This document shows, piece after piece, positions 40,811 through 51,065 of a stretch of 64,000 nt of DNA. Numbering within the stretch: the stretch's first letter is position 1; each line of letters begins with the position of its first letter. The translations under genes were made by a program, and so were the position numbers. The notes under the pieces were generated by a model. That model saw only the letters and a list, made by a program, of their open reading frames with translations, was not told where the DNA came from and did not search any database. Origin of the DNA: Agapetus fuscipes (lineage: Eukaryota; Arthropoda; Insecta; Trichoptera; Glossosomatidae); the NCBI GenBank assembly GCA_951799405.1, contig OX637333.1, positions 10,353,960 to 10,417,959 on the forward strand. Direction: 5' to 3'.

Positions 40811-40955
40811 CGTTGCTGTAGTGGGCGTGATACCTTGGGTGGGGCGTCATCAGGGGGCGGGGCCTGCCCTGAAGGGGGCGCAGAGGGAGCGGGGCCCAGG
40901 GTGGCTCCGGATGCGTATGAGCACGGCAGCAGAGTCACCATGGCGCTTCAAATAA
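40811..40955. other. Local GC-rich block
   Basis: A strongly GC-rich 130 bases (GGGGCGTCATCAGGGGGCGG, GGGGGCGCAGAGGGAGCGGG) in AT-rich surroundings. Two short frames cross it but show no domain. Origin unknown. Confidence 0.5.
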
Positions 40956-41152
40956 ACAAAAACCACATCAGCACACAAACAAATCATAAATAACAAGCAG
41001 AAAATCTATTACTGCAACTGTGTGAACATTTCTCCAAAACGGTTTGTGTGGATAATGCCTCAGTCAGCAGTATTCCATATGCTGTAATCTATCGGAACAG
41101 CAACGCACTATAATAAATATGTCCTTTCACCTCTCGAAGATTATGGTATAAG

Positions 41153-41390
41153 CAGGCCCGGATTAAGCCCTCTGGGGGGGGGGGGGGGCTTGGTCACGTA
41201 GATATGCCTCATAAGCCTCGAGCCCAGAAATATTTTTATTGTGATGCATGTAAACTTATTTCTATTAAGTCTGTAATCGGTCACAAATGCCTGCAAAGAC
41301 CTAAAAAATTTAACAAATATACGAGTTTTTTTGGTCCTTTGGAAGCCCTGCTTCGGTCGCACCGCTCGAACCGCCCTTAATCCGGGCCTG
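41153..41390. mobile_element. hAT-like MITE, 238 bp
   Basis: Starts CAGGCCCGGATTAAG and ends CTTAATCCGGGCCTG. Flanked by GGTATAAG (41145-41152) and GGTATAAC (41391-41398), an 8-bp duplication with one change. Includes a run of 14 G at about 41177. Related ends occur at 49407-50262. Confidence 0.85.
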
Positions 41391-41398
41391 GGTATAAC

Positions 41399-41669
41399 CT
41401 TATTATGTTGTGACGGGAGGGTCTTAAATAATTATTCTGATTAGTTCCTCTGTCAGCAGCTCTGAGACTCACAAAGTCACTGGCAGTGAATCCTAGACTG
41501 TCGAGACAGGAAAGTAATAGAATTGTATAAAAGTGATAAGATACGGGTGTTTTGAGAATGCCAGATTGTCGTGTCTAGAAAAAACTTCTAAAATGATGCT
41601 ATGGTGGAAAGAGACTCAGGTTTCGATGGGAGTATGGAGTGAGGAGAGATGCCACCCACATACTACAGG
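41399..41669. other. Unassigned
   Basis: A frame from 41533 leads into the 30-bp array; no known domain. Confidence 0.4.
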
Positions 41670-41885
41670 TGGCAAGTTGGAGGACGGCTGCAGCGGGGTA
41701 GGAGGAGTTGGAGAACGTATACAGAAGACAGGAGGAGTTGGAGAACGGATACAGAAGACAGGAGGAGTTGGAGAACGGATACAGAAGACAGGAGTAGTTG
41801 GAGGACGACTATAGAAGATAGGAGAAGTTGGAGGATAGCTTGAGCAGACAGAAGGAGTTGGGAGATAGCTGCAGGAGACAAGAGG
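41670..41885 (+). repeat. 30-bp minisatellite, about 7 units
   Basis: Unit AGGAGGAGTTGGAGAACGGA + TACAGAAGAC. The first units are nearly identical and later ones diverge. Because 30 is a multiple of 3, frames crossing it give a 10-residue peptide repeat (RRSWRTDTED). No other sign of a gene. Confidence 0.85.
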
Positions 41886-42364
41886 AATTTGATTTGCTAG
41901 GAGTAAGACAAATTTCGAGAAGCGCCATTGAAAAGAGAAAAGAATATCAAGATAATCTGAAAAAGAGCACCCATGGGAGTCTCAGTGGGTGGTCCGCGGT
42001 CCAGCGACATTACAGTTAAAGAACAAGAAATAAATAAGTAAGAGGAAAATGTACAATTAGGAAGGAACACTGTTCTGCGTCGTAAAATTTAATTTTATTG
42101 AAGCCAGGCTTGTTCGTGGACTGACCATTGTTCTTTATTGACATTCGGGAGTGTGCTTGTTTCTGTAACAACTTTTTCACTCTTCCATGCCTTCTTCTTC
42201 TTCCTTAGTTGACAGAGATTCTCAACCTTTTTGGATGGGAACGCTATCGTTGTTGTTTGAGAATAACAATAGTAGATAAGCTGAACGAGGATGAAAAATA
42301 AAAAAGTGCAAAGAATCTGATGGTTCGGTTGCACGTAGGACAAATGAAAGACTAAATTAATACT
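41886..42364. other. Unassigned
   Basis: No gene or element recognised. Confidence 0.4.
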
Positions 42365-42965
42365 GACAATGTGTACATGCCCATAGAGATAATGAATAGA
42401 AAGAGAAGAAATGGAAGACCAAGGGGTTATACTAAGTAAATGTCAGCGAAGGAAATGTATGAAAAAGATAATGGATATTGTTGCGAACTTCGAGTACATG
42501 CGCTCGTACGCACATAGGTACCTACATCAAAATGACTACACACACCAATGCACGTAGTATGGGATCATCTAGCAGTCCCTGATAGTGTGCGTAAATATTC
42601 AGGTGATGGAATAGTCCAGAAATTGGCAGAAAGATTTCTCCGTTTTACTATATAATCCATAAGAGGTAAAAATGATAGGACAGCCAAGCAGTCGCAATAA
42701 AGCACTTTGCTAAATATCACATAGGTATAACCAGTGACTCTCAAGTGTGAAATAAATTGTAGATTGTAAAAATAAAATGTGAAAAATAAATCCTTAAATA
42801 ATGAATTCCGGCATTTTTTATTAAAAAGAATTCAATAGAGAACGTAACAATATGAATGAATTGAAAGAAGTATGCAACGATAGTAAAAAATGGAGGCAAC
42901 TCTGAACTCTGAAGACACTCTGGTTACCCCTAGAAGAATGGCTAGTATTAATGTATCAATGCCTA
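42365..42965 (+). pseudogene. RT-1 C-terminal tail split by a solo LTR
   Basis: Left piece 42365-42478 has a RNGRPRGY segment and ends ..MKKIMD in frame. Right piece 42850-42965 begins MNELKEVCNDSKKWRQL. The two fit together across the 371-base insertion at the motif VMDMNE, which is uninterrupted in other RT-1 copies. Confidence 0.75.
42479..42849. mobile_element. Solo LTR of an LTR retrotransposon, 371 bp
   Basis: Starts TGTTGCGAACTTCGAG and ends ..GAACGTAACA, i.e. TG...CA with a TGTT/AACA inverted end. Flanked by ATAT at 42475-42478 and 42850-42853. Near the 3' end there are AATAAATT and AATAAAAT polyadenylation-like signals. No internal retrotransposon sequence remains, so recombination between two LTRs is the likely origin. 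A 4-bp TSD fits Gypsy-type elements, but that class is a guess. Confidence 0.8.
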
Positions 42966-43109
42966 CAGTAAGGCTCTAAGCTGTGAAAACCAAAGGTTAC
43001 ACACGTCAATGCTACCCCTTGAGAGACAACGCATCAAGAAGATGCTTATAAGATGAGATGCGCTCATATAATCTCATACTCAGTTATTTTGTATCTACAC
43101 TTTTTTTTT

Positions 43110-43720
43110 CTTTCGGTGAAACTTCTATCGAAGATCGGCGATCATCATGGCAATTTTCACCTTGGATGGTGCGGATCGAAATAGAGACCTGGTGCTTTTG
43201 TCGAACCAATGTCGTAGGTTTTTCAGCCACGATGTCCTTCGGCATCCCTGAGTTCATATCCTCTCAATCTTATGCATGACAAGATGGAGAAGACGGTATT
43301 TCTCATAACGTGTTCCTTGACTTATAGGTTGGTATGCGGCTGACCACCCATGCTGTAAAAATGGTTCACTTTGCCAATGTCACCCCTGTTACAGGGAAGG
43401 ACGGCAAGAGTTGCAGCGTGTATGTCCATTTGAGATTGGTTTTTATGTTGTAGGCTCACATGAGGCACGTGCAAGCGAACTTGTACGTGTCTTGGTTGTG
43501 GGAATGCATGTGATGTGAATCTCCAATGTTACATATCTTTGCAACTTAGATTAAATTAGTGACCGAAGTACATCAGCTTTCTCTGATTAATGATTGGCAG
43601 AAGTTCCTTTGTGGTGCGTACACGTCGCAGGACTGCCTCATTGGTGATCCGATCCTAAGCATTCTCGTACATGTCGAACGCTTTGTCTCTCCAGTGTCTG
43701 TGTGAGCGTCCGTACAGAGC
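43110..43720 (-). pseudogene. RT-2 C-terminal fragment split by Rep-A
   Basis: Matches 19745-20180 base for base in many blocks: 43120-43310 corresponds to the WLKNL..FRAA end and 43560-43720 to the FEM..VLRH..LLP.I part. A Rep-A copy fills 43313-43559. The plus-strand frame here is antisense. Confidence 0.75.
43313..43559 (+). repeat. Rep-A inserted in RT-2
   Basis: From TTCCTTGACTTATAGGTTGG to GCAACTTAGATTAAATTAG, subfamily A1. Confidence 0.85.
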
Positions 43721-43904
43721 AATACAAATCCATACCATGTTATTCACACACAGAAAATCCAAGGCTTAACCGCCACCTAACGTGAATTTTCAATACAAAA
43801 AAAACGATGATCCATCGATACGCTATGGATCAAATGTGTTGTGTGAATAACCCTGGATGAGCCCCCCTTAGGAGGGAAGCGGCACAAGACAGAGAGCCCT
43901 GCTA
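43721..43904. other. Unassigned
   Basis: No gene or element recognised. Confidence 0.4.
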
Positions 43905-44072
43905 GGCTGGAAGTCTCATCACCACGGTAATTTTTACCTACCGAATATCGGTAATATTTGTATGAAGACCTGTCAATCCAAGATGGCCGCAAGTGAACAG
44001 CTGATTAGTCTTTATATAAATATTACCGATGTTCGGTAGGTAAGAATTACCCTGGTGATGAAACTTCCAGCC
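43905..44072. mobile_element. MITE with ~60-bp TIRs
   Basis: GGCTGGAAGTCTCATCACCA at the left and its counterpart TGGTGATGAAACTTCCAGCC at the right. The arms continue through TTACCTACCGAATATCGGTAA with about five mismatches over 60 bases. 168 bp in all. TSD not clear. Confidence 0.75.
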
Positions 44073-44307
44073 CTGGTGGGTTTTGAGCCGAATTAATTAA
44101 GTAAGAAATATTTTTTATTAAGATAAGGTAGTGTCATAGCGCAAATGCAGTTAAGGTCACAGTGTGACCTATTCCATTGAAAACTGCGCTTTCCTCCGCC
44201 AGCCGTTCTTTTGTGCGCCGGGAATTGTGGAACTTCATTATGCTCCAACAAGGGGAGGTGGCCCTGCACAACAACAATCACATGCATAGCGGTAACGCAA
44301 TACCATC
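44073..44307. other. Unassigned
   Basis: No gene or element recognised. Confidence 0.4.
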
Positions 44308-44545
44308 TATAATCTAAGTTGCAAACATTAATTCACATTTAAGATTCATATTAAATGCATGCCCACAAGTTCGCGCTTACACATGCTGGATGTGAACTTA
44401 CAACATAAAAACCCAAATCTGAAATAAAAATAAGCCCAGCAACTTTTGCCGATCTTCCGTGAAACCCTGGTGCATTTGCAAAAGTTTATGACCATTTTTT
44501 ACAATAGACCTATGGATGCTCAGCCTAACATCGACCGTTCATGTT
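44308..44545 (-). repeat. Rep-A, minus strand
   Basis: Ends GCAACTTAGATTATAGATGG on the minus strand; the head is degraded. Confidence 0.75.
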
Positions 44546-44564
44546 TCACGTTTTTACAGTATGG

Positions 44565-44780
44565 GGGACTTATAGGTTGGTATGAGACTGACCATCCATC
44601 TCTGTTTCAGGGAAGGTACGCAAATGTTGCAGGGCTTACGTTCATTTCATATTTGAGTTTTTATGTTGCAAGTTCACATGCGATATGTGCAAGCGCGAAC
44701 TTTTACATGTCTGCTTATAAGAATGCATGTAATGCGAATCTTAAATGTAATGAGTACATTTTTGCAACTTTGTTACTGTC
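44565..44780 (+). repeat. Rep-A, plus strand, internal deletion
   Basis: GACTTATAGGTTGGTATGAG to GTACATTTTTGCAACTTTG, lacking the GGTTCACTTTGCC stretch. Confidence 0.75.
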
Positions 44781-44794
44781 TTGAGCAGTAGGAT

Positions 44795-44945
44795 ATAGGT
44801 ACTGAGTGCATGTAAACGATGGAAATGTACAAAAAAGGTGATGGAAATGAATGAAATGAAAGAAATATACTAGGATACAAAAAAATGGAGGAAATTTTGC
44901 CGAGGCTCTGTCCATCTCTAGCGGAATATCCACCGAGTTACGTGT
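44795..44945 (+). pseudogene. RT-1 terminal scrap
   Basis: MEMYKKGDGNE-like, then KMEEILPRLCPSL; broken frame. Ends CACCGAGTTACG. Confidence 0.5.
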
Positions 44946-45299
44946 CTGATCAATTCATACCTTTATCAGTATTCCTCGAACTTTCGATTGTGTTATGGTA
45001 AATAATCTAGATACGCCACTGCTTATAAAAATATGAAATAAAAGATTCGCCCTGAATGGGCCGGATGCCTGACAACAAAATGGCGTCCTCACTCTATTAT
45101 ATTGTAAGTACACAGATTATAACACACACAGATGCGTGCGGCACGGTGGCAATGCATGGAGAGCATGAGCTACAGACCTGACGCCATTTTGTATACGCCC
45201 CTGTCAGTTTAGCGGAGCTTTTCAACAAATACAAGGAGATAGAGGGACATAGAAAGAACTAAGTATAATCTAAGTTGAAAAGATATGTTGGAATTTATT
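44946..45299. other. Unassigned
   Basis: No gene or element recognised. Confidence 0.4.
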
Positions 45300-45670
45300 T
45301 TTCTTCATGTGCCCTGTAGGGTCCTCCCGAATTGGCGATCATCTCAGCTTGTCCTGCTTCGTGAGAAACAGCTCCTCCACACTTGGGATACTTCTGTCTC
45401 ATACCGGGCCCTTATCGTCTCTCATTTTCTCCCATCAATATTTTATTTTCCCTACGAAGTATATGCCTCAGGTGTGAAATTTTCCGAACTTTGATATTTG
45501 TTGCTCAACAGCTTCAACAGCTCCCTGTCAACTCTAGCTCGCCTCACGACTTCTGTATTGGTTACCATGTCTGTCCAGGGAATTTTAAGCATTTGGCGAT
45601 GGAGCCACATTTCATATACAGTCTGTTCATTGAGGTTGATCTATATGGTCCAGGTTTCACATCCATTTAA
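45300..45670 (-). pseudogene. RT-2-like C-terminal fragment
   Basis: On the minus strand: VLLNGCETWTI, EQTVYEMWLHRQMLKI, PWTDMVTNTEVVRRARVDRE and LLKLLSNKYQ, in the order LLYG.E.W, FEMW.YR, W.D..TN..VL typical of the post-RT region. Stops and frame changes follow. The plus-strand frames are antisense. Confidence 0.75.
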
Positions 45671-45717
45671 TAAAACATCATTAACATTTATATGTTAATA
45701 GTTAAGTAATATGCACG

Positions 45718-45872
45718 AGGATGATTTATTTGGTGATCGCTGTTTTTAGGTGAATCACACCTCAAAAGGCCAGTCAGCGCCAATTTCGCAAGCAAGACCC
45801 AGTTGATGTAGGGCTGGGTGAACATTTGAGACTGGTCTTTTGGATTAAATTATTTCACCCAGAATCAAACTC
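45718..45872 (-). repeat. SINE-C 3' half, minus strand
   Basis: Reverse complement: CTGGGTGAAATAATTTAATC, CAGCCCTACATCAACTGGG, then CACCAAATAAATCATCC. Confidence 0.7.
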
Positions 45873-47009
45873 ACGCTTCCAAATAAAACTACAAAAGACA
45901 ACCTCCAATAAATCAAGGGTATACTAATTTTTCAGAAGAAATGGAAACCTACTCCATCGGGAGCAGGAAAATCCCTATCACAAAACATAGCTATTGATGC
46001 GAAGCTAGTCTCTTGGCATTTAAAAAAACAGTAAGTTCCTCTCTCCTAATACAGACAGGCATGTATTTCAACCATATAGTCTTATGTGGTGATTTTCTTG
46101 CTCTCGAAAGAGTGGTTTCTTATTTCCTTTAAAGTTATAAAGGTTGAAAATAAAGGAAATACAGAAAATGAAAGACAAGTTTGTCCCCTTCAGAGGGGAT
46201 CGAACCTTCATCTCTTGGCTTTGAGAGCAAGCCGTCTACTAAATGAGTTGTCGACCAGAAAAGTTTTGAAATCCGCATCGATCAACATAAAAGATATACA
46301 TAGATGATGTGCGTGAGCCGTATTGTGTACCAAAAAAGAGTAGGTCCTCGGGCTCACGCTTCGTACAAACGAGGTCTTGTTATAATCAGTTTCCAGGCAG
46401 CCGTCATGTATATGTCTCTTTTTGACGGGTGACGTTAATATCTAATGTCTCAATTTTTCATTGTTAACCTATTATTCCGGGCTCATGGTAGGTTTGTTAC
46501 AATGGGAAGAAACAGACCATCTACATAAGTCTTATATTATATTGATCGATGTTCAGTTCAGAATGCGTCCTCTATGATAATATGCTACCCCCATATGAAC
46601 ATTAGGGTTTCCCCTCACTTTGACCGAAGTCCGCACAGAACAAATATTGCAAGCAAGTATTCGACTGAATAGACAGGGATTTGGTATGGCTCCCCATTCT
46701 TGACAAAGACCGCACTAGAGTAGACCCTAGCACGACAATGTCGTCTTACCATTTTACCGAACGCCACTGAACTTCCCATATGCGGAGATGCGGACCCCTA
46801 TGGCATTGCTTTAGTGTTGAGTTTAATATTTTAGATTCCATCTTTATTAGTATCCGATGTGGCGGTACAAATTATCATATGAGCAATCTGTGACGTCAGA
46901 ATGGGGGTGAAATTATAGGGCAAGGGTTGAAAAATAAGTACATACTTGTAAAATACGTTTCTTTTATAAATAACGTTAGTTATCTAGAAACTAAAACTAA
47001 TGGAACTAA
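45873..47009. other. Long stretch without a recognisable gene
   Basis: 46185-46262 is tRNA-like on the minus strand (GATCGAACC complement GGTTCGATC, and GTCGACAACTCATTTAGTAG), probably a degenerate SINE head. Elsewhere I see no conserved frame, repeat or TIR. About 1.1 kb, the least repetitive stretch in the window. Confidence 0.4.
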
Positions 47010-47310
47010 GTACTAAGCGATTCATGAAAGCTTTTGTTGGGAGAATCTTGTATGGATGTAAAACCTGGAGCTTTCAAAAATACTAAAGGGCCAGAATAAA
47101 GACATTTGAGATGTGGGTTTGGAGGAAGATGACCAAGACATGAATTGAAATGAAGTCCAACGCAAAGGTGCTGCAGGAAGTAGAAAGAAGAGAGCTTATA
47201 AGTCACATTTTGAAGAAAAAAATCAAACTTATAGGACAATCGATTAGACATACCGCCTTTCTTAGAAATATAATTGAAGGAAAAACATAGGGAAGACTAA
47301 CAAGAGATCT
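47010..47310 (+). pseudogene. RT-2-like C-terminal fragment
   Basis: Reads KAFVGRILYGCKTWSFQKY, then KTFEMWVWRKMTKT, MKSNAKVLQEVERRELISHI, LKKKIKLIGQSIRHTAFLRN and IIEGKT. It is the post-RT region with LLYG.E.W, FEMW and the LGHI.RH-like motif. About 95 codons with three stops. Confidence 0.8.
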
Positions 47311-47394
47311 CCCAAAAGCCTATTGTAAAGGCAGTGTCTTGTACCATGTGTCTATGTGTCTGTTGGTGATCATCCTCTTAAATATCAACGAGCC

Positions 47395-47745
47395 GTTTCG
47401 ATAGCTCAGTTGGTAAGAGTGCTTGCATTTCATGCTGTGAGCTCGGGTTCGAATTCGAACACCAAGGGCGAGAGTGTCAGAAATGATTTCCCGTTTCGGT
47501 GTTTATTTCAAACCCCAACATAAAATACCGGCAAGGTTTACTTAGCCTTTAAAGAAATGAGTACTAGTCCCCCCGGGAGCTGGGAAACCTCCACTTCAAC
47601 TGAAGAGGTTGGCGTAAGGCGTCCCCCTTACCTGTAAAATATATAAGTTCTACTCGCCACATGCGGAACCCTTCGGGGATAACGCAGCAACAAATTACAT
47701 TCCGCTACATGTGTACCTTAGTTGCGTTTTTGCGTTTCAAATCCT
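47395..47745 (+). repeat. SINE-B full-length copy
   Basis: CGATAGCTCAGTTGGTAAGAG, B-box-like GGTTCGAATTCGA (near 47448), full body to TGTGTACCTTAGTTGCG and GTTTTTGCGTTT. Confidence 0.85.
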
Positions 47746-47899
47746 GGAAGTGTGAAGTTCTTGGGCGACCTCTTGTTGGTCTTCTCAAGATATTTCCTTC
47801 AAAGATGTTGCTAAGAAAGGCGCTATGTCTAATCAGATGTCTTGTTTATATTTTGGTTTTCCACCTAGCATGTGTCATAAAATCAATGTCAAAGAGAAT

Positions 47900-47960
47900 T
47901 TAAGGCACGCAATGCAAGCATTCTACCTAGCACCAACTGAACTATCGGCTCTACAATCAA
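47900..47960 (-). repeat. SINE-B head, minus strand
   Basis: Reverse complement: CCGATAGTTCAGTTGGTGC, TAGAATGCTTGCATTGCG. Confidence 0.6.
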
Positions 47961-47987
47961 TTTATTTCGGATCTATAATATAATCTA

Positions 47988-48228
47988 TAATCTAAGTTGC
48001 AAGGATATATTCATTCAAAGCTCTCAGATGTATGCCCACAAACAAACACGTGTAGTTCGCGCTTACAAATGCTGATTGTGTACTTACAAATAAAATTCAA
48101 ACCTCAAATGAACATAAGCCCCACAACTTTTGCCGACCTTTCCTGAAACAGGGGTGACACTGGCAAAGTGAACCATTTTTTACAGTATGGGTGGTCAGCC
48201 TCATACCAACCTATAAATCAAGGTAATA
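47988..48228 (-). repeat. Rep-A (A2), minus strand
   Basis: CCTTGATTTATAGGTTGG to GCAACTTAGATTATAGATTA with the A2 marker CACAATCAGCATTTGTAAG. Confidence 0.85.
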
Positions 48229-48642
48229 CTTTTTAATAAATTAATGCTTGACAGATTTAAGCAACTCTTGACGCTTTTCCTTCAAACACAGTTACAATAT
48301 GTAATACAGAAATATGTTGATATGTAGATTGTAATTAATACAAAACGATGCTTACTCATAAAATTACAGCATGCCTGTTGAAAAATGTGAATATATTATC
48401 TGGTTAGTGTGGTGTCGTTACACCAGCTATATCTACGTGTATGTTCACGCATCTACATGCTTGTTCACAGATAACATCGCTTGTTAGTTGACAGTAAACG
48501 ATGATGCCTAACTGTCTGTTCGGAGGGAGACAGTGAACAAGTCGTTTAGGGCAGCTGTTAAGTAGTCAGCGGTAAGTTGGTACTCGACACGTTAAAAAAT
48601 AATGCTTCTAAAACCTTAAATTATAGAAGCATTAATTGTTTT
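48229..48642. other. Unassigned
   Basis: No gene or element recognised. Confidence 0.4.
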
Positions 48643-48863
48643 ATTGCAAAGATATATAACGTAAATAATTCATATTAAATGCATGCCCTGAAGCAGACAT
48701 GTATAAGTTCGCGCTTACACATGCCGCATGTGAACTTACAACATACAAAAAACAAATCTCAAATGAACGAAAGCTCTCCAACTTTTGCCGACATTGCCTG
48801 AAAAAAGGGGGATTTTGGCAAAGTAAATGTGGTCAGCCACATACCAACCCATAAGTTAGGAAA
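48643..48863 (-). repeat. Rep-A (A1), minus strand
   Basis: CCTAACTTATGGGTTGGTAT to TATATCTTTGCAATAAAAC; the GATTA tail is missing. Confidence 0.75.
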
Positions 48864-49019
48864 AAAGGCACTTAGTTGTTAGTACCACAGTGGTAAACCT
48901 GAGAAAACGAATAACCGTATATTATGAAGGTTACAAAACTTCATCAGGAGTTTAGTCTTCAACACGGTTCGTAAAATACGATTTTTAATTCTTTCCAAAA
49001 CGTGACGGCCGTAATTCTA

Positions 49020-49180
49020 GTTGTTTGACCTGTCGTAATCAAAGGACGCGAGATCGATTCCCGATGGAGCGCCAAACGGGATATCATTTCCGATACCGAT
49101 ACTAATAGGGATTGAGCCCTAGCCCTCTGGCATGAAATACAAGAATTCAACCAACTCAGTTATCAACCGGTATAATCCAA
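49020..49180 (-). repeat. SINE-B head, minus strand
   Basis: Reverse complement: CCGGTTGATAACTGAGTTGG, TTGAATTCTTGTATTTCATG, a B-box-like GGGCTCAATCCC. Adjacent tRNA-like CGAGATCGATTCCCG at 49050. Confidence 0.55.
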
Positions 49181-49406
49181 GTTGCAAAGACATATTAACA
49201 AATAAGATAAGTATAAAATGCATGACTGCAAGCTGGCACATGTAAAATAAAAACGCAAAATAAATACTAGTGAATTAAGTTTTCGCATTTCTATCATTAA
49301 AACCTCAGTTCTCTCGAACTTAATGAAAGCTTTATGGTCGTTGTTTAATTCAGACTAACAAACATACACACGTAGATTCAGTTCACTGTTTTACTTATTG
49401 TAAAAT

Positions 49407-50262
49407 TAGGCCCGGTTAAGCCCACCGGGGGCCCGGGTTCAAGGAGATACATGGGGGCCCCCCCATCAAAATTTTTTCTTTACTTATTTAGAACTAAAAC
49501 GAACTTGATTACTAACTACGGAGCTTACAGTGAAGTACGACCATTTATTAATAAGTTCGAAAATACAATTTTCTTGCCAATTTACAATATTTCAATTCAC
49601 TGTATAAGTTATTTCAACTGTTGAAAAATAATTTATGAAATAACTTTAAAATGTTGTCCAATATGATTTGTCAGGATCGATAAAAAAGTCTGTTTATTTT
49701 TAGAAAGCAGCTCGTAAAAAGATTTATGTTTAAAAATATATATTTTACTTTATTCAAGTTCTAATGATATTTTTGTTTCGTTGATTGTAGATGCATTAAC
49801 TTAGTAATTTCACCTTCTTACATAGAAATAAAAAAAACTGTGTACAGATTGTAAATTTGCCAATTAAAGTAAATGGTCTACAATCTAATTTGCCAATATA
49901 TATCAACATTGAAGATTCATATTAAATGCATGTTTACAAGCAGACACGTGTAAGTTCGTGCTTACGCGGGCTGCATATACAATCACAAAATAAATCAAGC
50001 CTCACACGAAAATAAATCTTTCAATTCATGTATTTCTCTGATACTGGGGTGGCACTTGCAAAAGTAGGTACCTATGCCAAGTTTTTACAGAATGAGTGGT
50101 CAGCTTCATACCAACCTGTTAGGCAAGTAACATAAGTATAATACATCCACGAACGATTTCGCAAACATACCGTTTGAATCTTCAGGCGGTCATATTTATA
50201 TTTTAAGACTTAGGGGGCCCTGGTGCAGTCACAACGTTCGTACCTCCCTAAATCCAGGCCTG
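49407..50262. mobile_element. hAT-like element, related to 41153-41390
   Basis: Left end TAGGCCCGGTTAAGCCC..GGGGGCCC; right end GGGGGCCC..CTAAATCCAGGCCTG. The ends match the 238-bp element, but no exact 8-bp duplication is visible. The middle is AT-rich, and a minus-strand Rep-A copy is inserted at about 49875-50120. Confidence 0.6.
49875..50122 (-). repeat. Rep-A inside the hAT-like element
   Basis: Minus strand: TTGCCTAACAGGTTGGTATG to TTGGCAAATTAGATTGTAG. Confidence 0.75.
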
Positions 50263-50334
50263 ATTGTAGCGTACTACGACGAACGAAGTAAGAACTCACA
50301 TGTTAGTATACGTGCTGACGTCATAAAATTTTAT

Positions 50335-50645
50335 ATCCCTCACTTTATAAGGAGAATAAAGCTGACCTGAGAGGTTGTGGGGTCATACGAAACACTGATC
50401 TCCCGGGAACAGGTAAACACACAACTGTGGCTTTAATTTTATTGCGTACATTCATTCAGTATTAAAATCACTAAGCTAGGCATGTAGGGCAATTTATTAC
50501 GGTTACCTCAATATATAAGGCAAAGAGGTAGAAAAGGGAGACCGAAAGTAGAGGGATCATATGAAGCACCGATCTCTCGGGAAAAGGGGAAAGCACGACT
50601 GAAGCTTTATTTATTATTTGCGTACATCCATTCACTATGATCCCT
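50335..50645. repeat. Imperfect tandem pair of ~110 bp
   Basis: ATAAGGAGAATAAAGCTGACC..CCCGGGAACAGG..GCGTACATTCATTCA and ATAAGGCAAAGAGG..CTCGGGAAAAGG..GCGTACATCCATTCA align with many differences. Class unknown. Confidence 0.5.
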
Positions 50646-50742
50646 TTTTCAGTCATTTTCAACGCTATTTATAATTGAAGTGGCAAAGATGTATCAAAAT
50701 AACTTACACACGCGTGTAAGTGCGCGCTTATACTTGTCGCAT

Positions 50743-50995
50743 GTATCTAATCTAATATAAGTTGCAAAGATATGTTACATTGGAGATTCACATCACATGC
50801 ATTTTCACAGCCAGACACGTACAAGTTCGCGCTTGCACATGCCGCATGTGAACCTAAAACATAAAAACCAAATCTCAAATGGACATACACCCTGCAACTC
50901 TTGCCGTCCTTCCCTGAGACAGGGGTGACATTGGCATAGTGAACCATTTTTACAGCATGGGTGGTCAGCCGCATACCAACCTATAAGTCAAGGAA
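50743..50995 (-). repeat. Rep-A (A1) full-length, minus strand
   Basis: TTCCTTGACTTATAGGTTGG to AACTTATATTAGATTAG. A tail fragment of another copy follows at 51005-51065. Confidence 0.85.
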
Positions 50996-51065
50996 CTTTA
51001 ATTTAAGTTGCAAAGATATATTGAAATGCATGCCCACAAGCAGAAACGTATATGTTCGCTTTTAT

